From Paenirhodobacter ferrireducens (GTDB lineage Bacteria; Pseudomonadota; Alphaproteobacteria; Rhodobacterales; Rhodobacteraceae): a stretch of DNA of 64,000 nucleotides. Positions 45,387-58,015 of this stretch are shown here, in pieces (positions within the stretch are counted from its first letter, which is position 1; each line of letters begins with the position of its first letter). The DNA lies in assembly GCF_004022265.1 (NCBI RefSeq), contig NZ_SAVB01000005.1:142877-206876 (forward strand), written 5' to 3'. Under the pieces are notes generated by a model. The model was not told the DNA's origin. It made no database searches and saw only the letters and a program-made list of their open reading frames with translations. The translations under genes and the position numbers were made by a program.

Positions 45387-46145
45387 ATGCACCTCGACGT
45401 GCTCGACCTGCGCAATTTCTATTATCGCACCCAGCTTGGCCGTGCGGCGCAGCGCGCGGTGCGCGACCGTCTGCTCGAGCTCTGGCCCGCGACCTCGGCC
45501 GAGATGGCGGGGCTGACCGTGGCGGGCTATGGCTTTGCGGTGCCGCTGTTGCGCCCCTATCTCGCGCCGGCGCGGCGGGTCATCGGGCTGATGCCCGCGG
45601 CGCAGGGGGTGATGCCCTGGCCCGCGGGGATGCCCAATGTCTCGGTGCTGTGTGAGGAGACGCGCTGGCCGCTCGAGACCGGCATGGTCGACCGGCTCGT
45701 CGTGCTGCACGGGCTCGAGGTCTCGGACAACCCCGATGCGCTGCTCGAGGAATGCTGGCGGGTGCTCGGCCCCGGCGGGCGGGCGATGCTGATCGTGCCG
45801 AACCGCTCGGGCCTCTGGGCACCGCGCGAGACCACCCCCTTCGGCTTTGGCCGGCCCTACTCGCTCGGGCAGCTCGACCTGCAGGCGCGCCGGGCGGGGT
45901 TCGTGCCCGAACGCCACGCCGCGGCCCTCTACATCCCGCCCTCGCACCGCCGGTTCTGGCTGCGTTCGGCCGCGATGTGGGAGCGGATGGGGGCGCGGGT
46001 GTCGGGCTTCCTCGCCGCGGGCGTGCTGTTTCTCGAACTGTCGAAACAGGTGCATTCACCGCGCCGGCCGGGGCTTGGCGCCGCGGTGCGCAAGCCGCTG
46101 TCGATCCTCGAGGGGGCGGCGAAGCCAATGGCCGATCCGGTCTGA
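45387..46145 (+). CDS. Predicted SAM-dependent methyltransferase
   Basis: A 252-residue protein of the class I methyltransferase type (Methyltransf_11-like). The motif I loop is reduced to [12 protein letters not shown]; motif II-like [12 protein letters not shown] and the post-motif [16 protein letters not shown] block are clear. This pairing with gloB in divergent orientation is seen in many alphaproteobacteria, but the substrate is unknown. The start [14 protein letters not shown] follows a GGGGAGGG site. The reduced glycine loop makes weak or altered SAM binding possible. Confidence 0.75.
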   Translation: MHLDVLDLRNFYYRTQLGRAAQRAVRDRLLELWPATSAEMAGLTVAGYGFAVPLLRPYLAPARRVIGLMPAAQGVMPWPAGMPNVSVLCEETRWPLETGMVDRLVVLHGLEVSDNPDALLEECWRVLGPGGRAMLIVPNRSGLWAPRETTPFGFGRPYSLGQLDLQARRAGFVPERHAAALYIPPSHRRFWLRSAAMWERMGARVSGFLAAGVLFLELSKQVHSPRRPGLGAAVRKPLSILEGAAKPMADPV

Positions 46146-46470
46146 GCCGGGCCGCCTTGCCGCTGGGGAATCACGTGCTGCCCGGGGCCCCGCGGCAGCC
46201 CTTCCGGAGGCGCAATGCTGCATTGCGGCATCATGTTAGCGCCGCAACTTCCGAAGGGCTTGCGCTAACAGTCTCGGCCCCGGTGTAATTCCGTTCACCC
46301 CATTCACATTCTGTTGTGCAAGACGGTTGCGAGGGGGGGAACGCTCTGCTACACGCGGTCCCGAATGCGGCGTCCGGGCGGGAACCCGAACGCCGAAGGG
46401 AGCCTCCGGCCCGGCCCGGTCGGTGCGATCGGATCGGACGCGCGGGGGCAAGAGCATCGGAAGGGTGGAC
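46146..46470 (+). promoter_or_regulatory. Leader and inverted repeats upstream of the atp operon
   Basis: This 325-bp gene-free stretch holds CGCAATGC-T-GCATTGCG (46211-46227), then GTTAGCGC (46235-46242) and GCGCTAAC (46262-46269) with a 19-base spacer. GCCCTTCCGGA and its near-inverse TTCCGAAGGGC flank these as a larger fold. The last 150 bp are the probable promoter and leader of the ATP synthase operon. No clear sigma-70 pair was identified. Confidence 0.5.
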
Positions 46471-47030
46471 GTGTCCGAACCAGCTTCGATTTCCGCAGCC
46501 ATCGCCGGGCGCTATGCCACGGCCATCTTCGAACTCGCACGGGATGCCGGGGGCGTTGATGCCCTCGAGGCCGATGTCGGTGCGCTCGGTGCGGCTCTGG
46601 CCGCCTCGGCTGAGCTGCGCGACCTGATCTCCTCGCCGCTCTACAGCCGCGACGATCAGGGCAAGGCGATCGCCTCGGTGGCCGCGCGCATGGGTCTCTC
46701 GGCGCCGATGGCGCAGGGGCTTGCGCTGATGGCGTCCAAGCGTCGCCTGTTCGCGCTGCCGCAGCTTCTCAAGGCGCTGGCCGAGGCGATTGCCACGGCG
46801 AAGGGCGAAGTGACCGCCGAGGTCACCGCCGCCGCGCCCCTCAGCGACGCGCAGGCCGCCAAGCTGGCCGCCACGCTGCAGGAAAAGACGGGCAAGACCG
46901 TCAAGCTCAATGTCGCCGTCGATGACAGCCTGATCGGCGGAATGATTGTCAGGCTGGGCTCGCGCATGATCGACACCTCGATCCGCTCGAAGCTCGCTTC
47001 TCTCCAGAACACCATGAAAGAGGTCGGATA

Positions 47031-47031
<1 letters not shown>
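46471..47031 (+). CDS. atpH: ATP synthase F1 subunit delta
   Basis: A 186-residue delta subunit (OSCP family) with a GTG start following GGAAGG. The first residues SEPASIS and the [17 protein letters not shown] helix match Rhodobacter AtpH. It links F1 to the peripheral stalk of F0. First gene of atpHAGDC, the F1 operon; F0 genes are elsewhere, as in related bacteria. The stop TAA overlaps the atpA ATG. Confidence 0.95.
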
Positions 47032-48560
<1,529 letters not shown>

Positions 48561-48581
48561 GCCGCCTGAAAGGACAGGGAC

Positions 48582-49457
48582 ATGCCCAGCCTTAAGGACC
48601 TCAAAAACCGGATCGCGAGTGTCAAGAACACTCGCAAGATCACGAAGGCGATGCAGATGGTCGCGGCGGCGAAGCTCCGCCGCGCCCAGGAAGCCGCCGA
48701 ACACGCCCGGCCCTATGCCGAGCGGATGAATGCCGTGATGACCAGCCTTGCGGCCTCGGTCGGCGGCTCTGCCTCTGCGCCCCGGCTTCTGGCCGGGACG
48801 GGCTCTGACCAGACCCACCTCCTGGTGGTGATGACCGGCGAACGCGGGCTTTGCGGTGGCTTCAACGCCAACATCGCCAAGCTTGCGCGGCACCGGGCAG
48901 ACGAACTGCTGGCTGCCGGCAAGACGGTGAAGATCCTGACCGTCGGCAAGAAGGGCCGCGACGCGCTGCGCCGCGACTATGGCCAGTATTTCGTCGGGCA
49001 CGTGGACCTGAGCGAGGTGAAGAAACTCACCTATCTCACCGCCCGCGGGATCGGCCGTGACATTCTCGCCCGCTTCGACGCCGGCGAATTCGATGTCGCG
49101 ACCATCTTCTACTCGGTCTTCGAGAGCGTGATCTCGCAGGTGCCGACGGCGAAACAGGTGATCCCGGCCCAGTTCGAGGAAAGCGAGGGGCATGGCGCCT
49201 CGGCGCTCTTCGACTACGAGCCGAGCGAGGAGGCGATCCTCCACGACCTGCTGCCGCGCGGTGTCTCGACGGCGATCTTCTCGGCGCTGCTCGAGAACAA
49301 CGCCTCGTTCAACGGCGCCCAGATGTCGGCGATGGACAACGCCACCCGCAACGCGGGCGACATGATCGACAAGCTGACGATCGAGTACAACCGCTCGCGC
49401 CAGGCCGCGATCACCAAAGAGCTCATCGAAATCATTTCGGGCGCCGAGGCGCTCTGA
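48582..49457 (+). CDS. atpG: ATP synthase F1 subunit gamma
   Basis: A 291-residue gamma subunit, the rotor shaft. The N-terminal coil ([25 protein letters not shown] in part) and the C-terminal coil ending [19 protein letters not shown] are standard. An AAAGGACAGGG site precedes the ATG, 21 bp after atpA. Confidence 0.97.
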   Translation: MPSLKDLKNRIASVKNTRKITKAMQMVAAAKLRRAQEAAEHARPYAERMNAVMTSLAASVGGSASAPRLLAGTGSDQTHLLVVMTGERGLCGGFNANIAKLARHRADELLAAGKTVKILTVGKKGRDALRRDYGQYFVGHVDLSEVKKLTYLTARGIGRDILARFDAGEFDVATIFYSVFESVISQVPTAKQVIPAQFEESEGHGASALFDYEPSEEAILHDLLPRGVSTAIFSALLENNASFNGAQMSAMDNATRNAGDMIDKLTIEYNRSRQAAITKELIEIISGAEAL

Positions 49458-49472
49458 CGGAACCGGAGATAG

Positions 49473-50894
<1,422 letters not shown>

Positions 50895-50906
50895 GGGGGA
50901 TAACCC

Positions 50907-51305
50907 ATGGCCGATATGATGCAGTTCGACCTCGTCGCGCCCGAGCGGAAGCTTGCTTCCGCTCCGGTGACCGAGGTGCGGATTCCGGGCGCCGATGGCG
51001 ACCTGTCCGCGATGCCGGGGCATGCGCCCCTGATCACCACGCTGCGGCCGGGGATCCTGACCGTGGTCAGCGCTGCGGGGACCGCGGAATACGCGGTGAC
51101 TGGCGGCTTCGCCGAGATCACGCCCGAAAGCGTGATCGTGCTGGCCGAGCGCGGCATGCCGAAGGCGGAACTGACGCCCGACGTGCACGCCGAGATGGTC
51201 GCCGAGGCCCGCAAGGCCGTCGAGGAGGCTGCGCCCTCGCTCGTCGACGCCGCGATGAAGGTGCTCGCCGACATGGAAGCCCTTGGCTCGCACATGACCC
51301 TCTGA
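50907..51305 (+). CDS. atpC: ATP synthase F1 subunit epsilon
   Basis: A 132-residue epsilon subunit with the N-terminal beta sandwich ([27 protein letters not shown]) and a C-terminal helical part. It attaches to gamma and in many bacteria restrains ATP hydrolysis. Last gene of the operon, followed by a strong terminator. Confidence 0.95.
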   Translation: MADMMQFDLVAPERKLASAPVTEVRIPGADGDLSAMPGHAPLITTLRPGILTVVSAAGTAEYAVTGGFAEITPESVIVLAERGMPKAELTPDVHAEMVAEARKAVEEAAPSLVDAAMKVLADMEALGSHMTL

Positions 51306-51328
51306 GGGGCGGTGCAGCAGGATTGAAG

Positions 51329-51356
51329 GCCCCGGGGGAGACCCCGGGGCTTTTTT
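51329..51356 (+). terminator. Intrinsic terminator of the atp operon
   Basis: GCCCCGGGG (51329-51337) pairs with CCCCGGGGC (51342-51350), followed by six T. Confidence 0.92.
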
Positions 51357-51403
51357 CTTTTCCCGCGGCGTCGTAGACCTTCGGAAAAGCCGGAGATTGA
51401 GGC

Positions 51404-51754
51404 ATGTTGAAGATCGCGTCCCACCGCGTGGGAATTGCCCGGGGATCGCTGGTGCTGTTCTCCGATTTCCAGGACGGCGGCATCATGTGGACCGGCGAGG
51501 GCCCGCGCGAGCTGCGTCGCGTCGTGACCTTCCGCGAGCCCTTCCGCGAGGCGCCTGCGGTGCAGGTCTCGCTGTCGATGTGGGACATCGACCAGAAGCA
51601 CAACGGCCGGATGGACATCTCGGCCGACATGGTGACGCCCGAGGGCTTCGTCATCGTGTTCCGCACCTGGGGCGACACCCGCGTGGCGCGGGTGCGGGCG
51701 GACTGGATGGCGATCGGCGGTGTCGGACACGAGGACGACTGGGAGGTCTACTGA
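51404..51754 (+). CDS. H-type lectin domain protein
   Basis: A 116-residue protein made of a single H-type lectin fold, with no signal peptide or other domain. Family pattern: FSDFQDGGIMWTGEGPRELRR at the start, a central VTFREPFREAPAVQVSLSMWDIDQKHN segment, and the aromatic/acid end VRADWMAIG. The fold in animals (discoidin, snail agglutinin) binds GalNAc; bacterial members lack a known role and are mostly cytosolic by prediction. It sits alone between the atp operon terminator and groEL (-). Confidence 0.75.
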   Translation: MLKIASHRVGIARGSLVLFSDFQDGGIMWTGEGPRELRRVVTFREPFREAPAVQVSLSMWDIDQKHNGRMDISADMVTPEGFVIVFRTWGDTRVARVRADWMAIGGVGHEDDWEVY

Positions 51755-51828
51755 GGGGCAGGGCAGGGGAGCGCCGCGCTCCCGCAAGCCGCCGCTGCAG
51801 GCCGCCGTGCACGGCGCCCCCGCACACT

Positions 51829-51891
51829 TCCAATTGCACCAAATATCCCGGGGGGAGAGGCCCGCAAGGGCCGAGGGGGGCAGCGCCCCCC
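51829..51891 (-). repeat. Intergenic double-hairpin element, copy A
   Basis: Read on the minus strand it is GGGGGGC/GCCCCCC hairpin, then GGCCC-TTGC-GGGCC hairpin, then CTCCCCCCGGGATATTTGG. It matches the element at 60490-60548 in the same order. It lies between the convergent H-lectin and groEL genes. It may act in termination or mRNA end protection. Confidence 0.65.
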
Positions 51892-51913
51892 TTTTCCGGC
51901 AGTCGGACAGCAA

Positions 51914-51937
51914 AAGGGCGCCCCGAGGGGCGCCCTT
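51914..51937 (-). terminator. Intrinsic terminator of groESL
   Basis: AAGGGCGCCC (51914-51923) / GGGCGCCCTT (51928-51937) with a 4-base loop, followed on the minus strand by TTTTGCTG. It lies 26 bp past the groEL stop. Confidence 0.85.
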
Positions 51938-51962
51938 CCGTTTCCCGCAAGGGAAGGCGTGA

Positions 51963-53612
<1,650 letters not shown>

Positions 53613-53656
53613 TCAGAATAGCGTTGAGATCAGGGGATCGCGTGGGCGGATGGGCC

Positions 53657-53944
53657 TCAGGCGATGATCCCCATGATGTCGGATTCTTTCATGATCAGCA
53701 TTTCGGTGCCGTCGAGGGTCACCTCGGTGCCCGACCACTTGCCGAACAGGACGCGGTCGCCGACCTTGACCGACGGCGCGATCAGCTCGCCCGAGTCCTT
53801 GCGCGCGCCTTCGCCCACGGCGACGATCTCGCCTTCGGCCGGCTTTTCCTTCGCCGAATCCGGAATGATCAGCCCGCCCTTGGTCTTTTCTTCGCTCTGC
53901 ACGCGCTTGACCAGCACGCGGTCATGAAGCGGTTTGAATGCCAT
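53657..53944 (-). CDS. groES: 10 kDa co-chaperonin GroES
   Basis: A 95-residue GroES with the conserved start [14 protein letters not shown] and the mobile loop ([20 protein letters not shown] in part). It caps GroEL. A GTG nine bases upstream is an alternative start, but the usual MAFKPLHDR start fits a GGGAG site. groEL follows after 56 bp. Confidence 0.98.
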   Translation of the reverse strand: MAFKPLHDRVLVKRVQSEEKTKGGLIIPDSAKEKPAEGEIVAVGEGARKDSGELIAPSVKVGDRVLFGKWSGTEVTLDGTEMLIMKESDIMGIIA

Positions 53945-53979
53945 CTGGGTCACTCCCTAAGGTTCCAGGTCCATTGCTT

Positions 53980-54006
53980 TTAGCACTCAGCACTGGCGAG
54001 TGCTAA
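53980..54006 (-). promoter_or_regulatory. CIRCE element (HrcA operator) of groESL
   Basis: A perfect CIRCE: TTAGCACTC (53980-53988), nine bases, GAGTGCTAA (53998-54006). HrcA binds here to repress heat-shock genes. Confidence 0.97.
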
Positions 54007-54014
54007 CGATGCCG

Positions 54015-54044
54015 GAGTTAGTCACGCCCCCGCCGGCCTGTCAA
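54015..54044 (-). promoter_or_regulatory. Likely sigma-70-type promoter of groESL
   Basis: On the minus strand TTGACA (54044-54039), 18 bases, TAACTC (54020-54015). The start of transcription would fall at the CIRCE element, as HrcA control requires. The -35 is a perfect match; the -10 is poor. Confidence 0.5.
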
Positions 54045-54208
54045 CACCCGGACCGGCGAAAATTTCCGCCGCGCCGCGGCGGCGGCGGGCGGCGGAGCGG
54101 GGCCGGGCGGGAAACCACGCCGCTTCGCCCGACGGGCTCTGCGCGGAGCGTGACAAGTCTTGCTGCAGCGCCTATAAGACGCGCGAAACCGACCATCCGA
54201 GGGATCCC

Positions 54209-55129
54209 ATGACCACCAAGGTTTTCGGCCACAAGGCCCCTGACACCGACTCGACCGGCTCGCCCATCGTCTGGGCGTGGTATCTGAACGAAGTGAAGGG
54301 CGTGGCCGCCGAGCCCGCGCTGCTCGGCGAACCCAACACCGAGGCGGCCTTCGTGCTGAAGCACTGGGATCTGCCGAAGCCCGCGATCATCGCCGGCGTC
54401 GAGCCGGGCGAGAGCGTCGTCATCGTCGACACCAACAACCCGGCCGAGCTGCCCGAGGGCATCAACAAGGCCGACATCACCGCGATCATCGATCACCACA
54501 AGCTGGTCGGCGGGATCGAGACCAAGGGGCCGATCGACATCACCATCCGCCCGCTCGCCTGCACCGCCACCATCATGCACGACCTGATGGGCGCCGACGT
54601 GGAGAAGGCGCCGCGCGCGATCAAGGGCGCGATGCTGTCGTGCATCCTCTCCGACACGCTCGAGTTCCGCTCGCCCACCACCACCGCCCATGACAAGGCC
54701 GTGGCCGAGAAGCTGGCCGCTGATCTGGGCGTGAACATCAACGAGCTCGCCTCGGCGATGTTCGAGGCGAAATCGGACGTCTCGGCCTTCTCCGATGCGG
54801 CGCTGCTGCGGATGGACAGCAAGGAATACAACGTCGACGGCACCGAGCTGCGCGTTTCCGTCCTCGAGACCACCGCGCCGAAGCTGATCCTCGACCGCAA
54901 GGACAGCCTGATGGCGTCGATGCCGGGGGTGGCGCAGGAAGACGGCGCCGATCAGGTCCTGCTCTTCGTCATCGACATCCTGAACGAGGAAGCCACGCTG
55001 CTGGTGCCGAACGATCTGGTGAAGAAGATCGCCGAGGCCTCCTTCGGCTGCACCGTCGAGGGTGACACCGTGGTCCTGCCCGGGCTGATGTCGCGCAAGA
55101 AGCAGATCATTCCGGCGCTGAAGGTCTGA
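54209..55129 (+). CDS. ppaC: Manganese-dependent inorganic pyrophosphatase (family II)
   Basis: A 306-residue DHH-family pyrophosphatase. The N-terminal domain holds FGHKAPDTDS (metal ligands), VDTNNPAELP and IIDHHK (the DHH motif); the C-terminal domain binds the second phosphate with SRKKQIIP. It splits pyrophosphate to phosphate in the cytosol. Family II enzymes are mostly known from Firmicutes and occur in some Rhodobacterales in place of, or beside, family I. A CGAGGGA site precedes the ATG; monocistronic. Confidence 0.95.
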   Translation: MTTKVFGHKAPDTDSTGSPIVWAWYLNEVKGVAAEPALLGEPNTEAAFVLKHWDLPKPAIIAGVEPGESVVIVDTNNPAELPEGINKADITAIIDHHKLVGGIETKGPIDITIRPLACTATIMHDLMGADVEKAPRAIKGAMLSCILSDTLEFRSPTTTAHDKAVAEKLAADLGVNINELASAMFEAKSDVSAFSDAALLRMDSKEYNVDGTELRVSVLETTAPKLILDRKDSLMASMPGVAQEDGADQVLLFVIDILNEEATLLVPNDLVKKIAEASFGCTVEGDTVVLPGLMSRKKQIIPALKV

Positions 55130-55152
55130 TTCTTCGCACAGGGCAAGCTTGC

Positions 55153-55179
55153 GGGGCGGGGGGAAACCTCCGCCCCTTT
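55153..55179 (+). terminator. Hairpin after ppaC
   Basis: GGGGCGG (55153-55159) pairs with CCGCCCC (55170-55176), followed by TTT. It is 23 bp past the ppaC stop. Confidence 0.65.
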
Positions 55180-55216
55180 CCTTTGCGCCGGGGGCCGGAT
55201 GGCGGCGGCGCATGAA

Positions 55217-55244
55217 AAAGGCCGGAGCATATGCCCCGGCCTTT
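55217..55244 (-). terminator. Intrinsic terminator of the porin gene
   Basis: AAAGGCCGG (55217-55225) pairs with CCGGCCTTT (55236-55244). On the minus strand a T-run (CCTTTTTCA) follows the stem. Confidence 0.85.
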
Positions 55245-55265
55245 CGCGTTGCTTGTGCGGGGCGA

Positions 55266-56168
55266 TCAGAACGCGCTGAGCACGGTCTGGGTCACGGCGC
55301 TGTGGCTCGGGGTCATGACGGCACCGGCGACGCTGTTCGCGGGCAGTTTCGAGCCGGTCTGGCCGAAGGGGAAGGTCACGCCGAGACGCACGGTGTTGCC
55401 GTGGCCGTCTGCGTCCAGATCGTCGCTGTCGAGGTTGGTGCGGGCCAGCTCGAGCGAGAGGACCGTCGGCACGGCAACCATGCCGCTCAGGTCGTAGCTC
55501 GCGCCGAGGCCGAAGGTGGTCACGTCCGTGTCCGCGACCGAGCTGCGGGTAAGGCCGCCGAACACGGTCCAGGCCGGAGCCACGTCGTAGACCGCCGCGA
55601 GGCCGACGAGGTCAAGATTCTCGTCCTCGCCGCCGAGCGCGATGTTGGTGCGCATCAGGTTGCCGCCGAAGGTGAGGCCGTCCATCGCGGTGTAGCGGCC
55701 GGTCACGCCGTAGTCATGCACGTTCAGATCCCCGAGATCCGAGCCGGCGCTGCGGCCGTAGAAGCCCTCGACGGTGCCGGCGGCGAAGTCGTAGCCGACC
55801 GTGGCGCCGTAGGAATTGGCCGTGCCGGACATGCCGGCAAAGCCGAGGTGGGCGCGCTCGTAATAGGCGCCGCCACGCAGGCCGCTGCCGAGACGGTAGC
55901 CGCCCGAGGCACCGAGCAGCGAGGCGTTCAGGTCCGGTGCATCGTCGATGCTGACGTTCATCGCGGTGGCGCGGGCGCCGAACAGGAGGCCGTTGTCAAA
56001 AGTCGCGGCGACATTGCCGTCGAAGGTGATGCTGTCGAGATCGGTGCTGGTGTCCGACACGTCGGTGCGGCCATAGCCGATCGTCGCGGTGCCGGAGATG
56101 TCCTGTGCGGCGACCAGGCTGGCGCTGGCGATCAGCGCGAGGGCGGAGCTGGTGAGAAGTTTCGTCAT
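55266..56168 (-). CDS. Outer membrane porin-like beta-barrel protein
   Basis: A 300-residue protein with a signal peptide cut near SLVAAQD (about residue 21). Alternating polar and hydrophobic strands (GTATIGYGRTDV, GNVAATFDNGLLFGARAT, GAYYERAHLGFAG and others) indicate about 14-16 beta strands, ending with GNTVRLGVTFPFG. A tail of about 30 residues follows that strand, ending in Phe. It resembles alphaproteobacterial porins and would form an outer membrane channel for small solutes; no specificity is claimed. It has its own terminator. Confidence 0.8.
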   Translation of the reverse strand: MTKLLTSSALALIASASLVAAQDISGTATIGYGRTDVSDTSTDLDSITFDGNVAATFDNGLLFGARATAMNVSIDDAPDLNASLLGASGGYRLGSGLRGGAYYERAHLGFAGMSGTANSYGATVGYDFAAGTVEGFYGRSAGSDLGDLNVHDYGVTGRYTAMDGLTFGGNLMRTNIALGGEDENLDLVGLAAVYDVAPAWTVFGGLTRSSVADTDVTTFGLGASYDLSGMVAVPTVLSLELARTNLDSDDLDADGHGNTVRLGVTFPFGQTGSKLPANSVAGAVMTPSHSAVTQTVLSAF

Positions 56169-56501
56169 CTTATGCCTGTTTCTGTGGTTGGCTCCGCGGC
56201 GCCGAAGGCCGGCCGGGCGGAACGATGCGGTTTCGAACCTGCGCCCCTGCGAACGCAGAGAGGGCGGAACTCAAACGCTACCCAATTGCCAAAAAAAGAA
56301 AATTCAACCCTCTGTCGTTGCTTATGCCCGCCGGCCGGCGACTTCAATCGCGATTGCGCAAACATTCCTCTGCGTCATTGCGTCATCACGGGATGCGCCG
56401 GGCGAGGGGCGGCCTTTGCCTTTCCTCATCGAAGTGTCATATAGCGCCTGTAGGACAACGCGGCGGGAGACGACCCGCCGGATCAAGGACTTGAGGCAGA
56501 T
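56169..56501. promoter_or_regulatory. Divergent intergenic region, porin / HAD hydrolase
   Basis: This 333-bp gene-free stretch should hold the promoters and a long porin 5' leader. On the minus strand an AT-rich segment (GGTTGAATTTTC, then a T-run, then GGCAATTGGG) at about 56279-56312 is the best promoter region for the porin. A run of seven A at 56292-56298 region stands out. No inverted repeat of note was found. Confidence 0.4.
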
Positions 56502-57380
56502 ATGACGCGGATCGTGCAATCCCTGGCCGAGATCTCGGCGCCCTATGACGCGCTCTTTTGCGACCTGTGGGGCTGTCTGCACAACGGCGTCGCGGCCTTC
56601 CCGGCGGCCGTCGCCGCGCTGCAGGACTTCCGCGCGAAGGGCGGGCGTGTGGTGCTGCTGACGAATGCGCCGCGGCCGGCGAAATACGTCATCGCCACGC
56701 TCGACCGGCTGGGCGTGCCGCGCGATGCGTGGGATCTGGTCGTCAGCTCGGGCGATGCCGCGCAGGACGCGATGTTTGCCGGCGCCGTCGGTCGCAAGCT
56801 CTGGCATCTCGGGCCGGCGAAGGACAACGGCTTCTTCGAGGAGGTGCCCGAGGCCTGGCAGGGCCAGCCCGGCGTCACCCGTGTGCCGCTCGAGGAGGCC
56901 GAGGGCATCGTCTGCACCGGCCCCTTCGACGAGCTGAACGAGGTGCCCGAGGATTACCGGCCGCGCTTCCTTCTGGCCAAGACCCGCGGCCTGCCGCTGC
57001 TTTGCGCCAACCCCGATATCGTCGTCGACATGGGCGAAACCCGGATCTACTGCGCCGGCGCGCTGGCCGCGCTCTACGAGGAGATGGGCGGCGAGGCGCT
57101 CTATTTCGGCAAGCCGCACCCGCCGGTCTATGACCTCGCGCGCCGACGCCTCGCTGCGCTCGGTGTGGCCGAGGACGCGCGCATCCTGGCGATCGGCGAT
57201 GGCGTCAACACCGACGTTGCCGGCGCCGCAGGTGAGGGGATCGACGCGCTTTTCGTCACCGGCGGGCTGGCGGCCGACCAGTTCGGCCCCGATGTCGAGG
57301 CGCCGGACGCCGAGCTGCTCGACACCTGGCTGGCCGCGCGCCAGCAGGCGCCGCAATTCGCCATCGGCCACCTGCGCTGA
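56502..57380 (+). CDS. TIGR01459 family HAD-type hydrolase
   Basis: A 292-residue HAD superfamily class IIA protein. Motif I reads DALFCDLWGCLHNG; motif II is LLTNAPRP; the late motifs are FGKPHPPVYDLA (Lys) and AIGDGVNTDVAGAAGEGID (acidic pair). In motif I the second Asp of the usual DxD is replaced by Trp (D-L-W), which is the rule in this subfamily. Without that Asp, classic phosphatase activity is in doubt, so a phosphate-binding or different reaction is possible. The function is unknown. It is separated by about 160 bp from the MaoC gene. Confidence 0.85.
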   Translation: MTRIVQSLAEISAPYDALFCDLWGCLHNGVAAFPAAVAALQDFRAKGGRVVLLTNAPRPAKYVIATLDRLGVPRDAWDLVVSSGDAAQDAMFAGAVGRKLWHLGPAKDNGFFEEVPEAWQGQPGVTRVPLEEAEGIVCTGPFDELNEVPEDYRPRFLLAKTRGLPLLCANPDIVVDMGETRIYCAGALAALYEEMGGEALYFGKPHPPVYDLARRRLAALGVAEDARILAIGDGVNTDVAGAAGEGIDALFVTGGLAADQFGPDVEAPDAELLDTWLAARQQAPQFAIGHLR

Positions 57381-57425
57381 GCGCTGCTGCGCGCCCCGGC
57401 TTTCTGCCGGGGTGGCTGTCGCATT

Positions 57426-57445
57426 TTTGCAATTTTCTTGCGCAG
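57426..57445 (+). promoter_or_regulatory. TGC-rich motif upstream of MaoC hydratase gene
   Basis: TTTGCAATTTTCTTGCGCAG lies about 100 bp before the MaoC gene. TGC-rich sites of this kind (CTGC/TTGC with short spacers) are described for PhaR in Paracoccus and Rhodobacter. The downstream gene is of the PhaJ-like class, which fits, but the call is tentative. Confidence 0.3.
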
Positions 57446-57543
57446 GGTGGCGCGTTCCGGCATGGAAGTTGCGCGGCGCCTTGCGCGCCAGGCGCCGGAG
57501 TGTTATGCCGCGGTGCAACATGAACCGCGGCAGGACAGCGACA

Positions 57544-57981
57544 ATGGCGAATGACTTCACCCCCGGCACGATCTATCTGGAAGACCTCGAGATCGGCATG
57601 ACGCGCTCGCTCAGCAAGGTCATCACCGACAAGGACATCGAGATGTTCGCTGAGGTCTCGACCGACCACAACCCGGTGCACCTCGATGCCGATTATGCCG
57701 CGAAGACCATGTTCAAGGGCCGCATCGCGCATGGCATGCTCTCGGCCGGGTTGATCTCGGCGGTGATCGGCGAGCAGCTGCCGGGCCATGGCACGATCTA
57801 CCTTGGCCAGTCGCTGAAGTTCCTCGCGCCGGTGCGCCCGGGCGACGAGGTGGTCGCCGAGGTCAAGGTGGTGGCGATCGACCACGCCCGTCGTCGTGTC
57901 ACCCTTGAAACCACCTGCTCTGTGGGCGATACCACCGTCATCAAGGGCGAAGCGCTGGTTCTGGCGCCCTCGCGGAACTGA
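57544..57981 (+). CDS. MaoC family (R)-specific enoyl-CoA hydratase
   Basis: A 145-residue hot-dog-fold hydratase. Hydratase 2 residues are in FAEVSTDHNPVHLD (catalytic Asp and His) and GRIAHGMLSAGL. Members of this size, PhaJ, convert trans-2-enoyl-CoA to (R)-3-hydroxyacyl-CoA for polyhydroxyalkanoate synthesis. Substrate range is not evident. The start MANDFTPGTIYLEDLEIG follows a CAGGACAGCGAC region. ribF follows after 34 bp. Confidence 0.87.
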   Translation: MANDFTPGTIYLEDLEIGMTRSLSKVITDKDIEMFAEVSTDHNPVHLDADYAAKTMFKGRIAHGMLSAGLISAVIGEQLPGHGTIYLGQSLKFLAPVRPGDEVVAEVKVVAIDHARRRVTLETTCSVGDTTVIKGEALVLAPSRN

Positions 57982-58015
57982 GACGCGCCGGCCACGGCGC
58001 CGGAAGACGGGGAAG

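Noticed and set aside
53641..53655. GTG start 9 bases before groES ATG (MTQMAFKPL)
   Set aside because: GroES proteins start at MAFKPLHDR in relatives, and a GGGAG site is well placed for the ATG at 53944.
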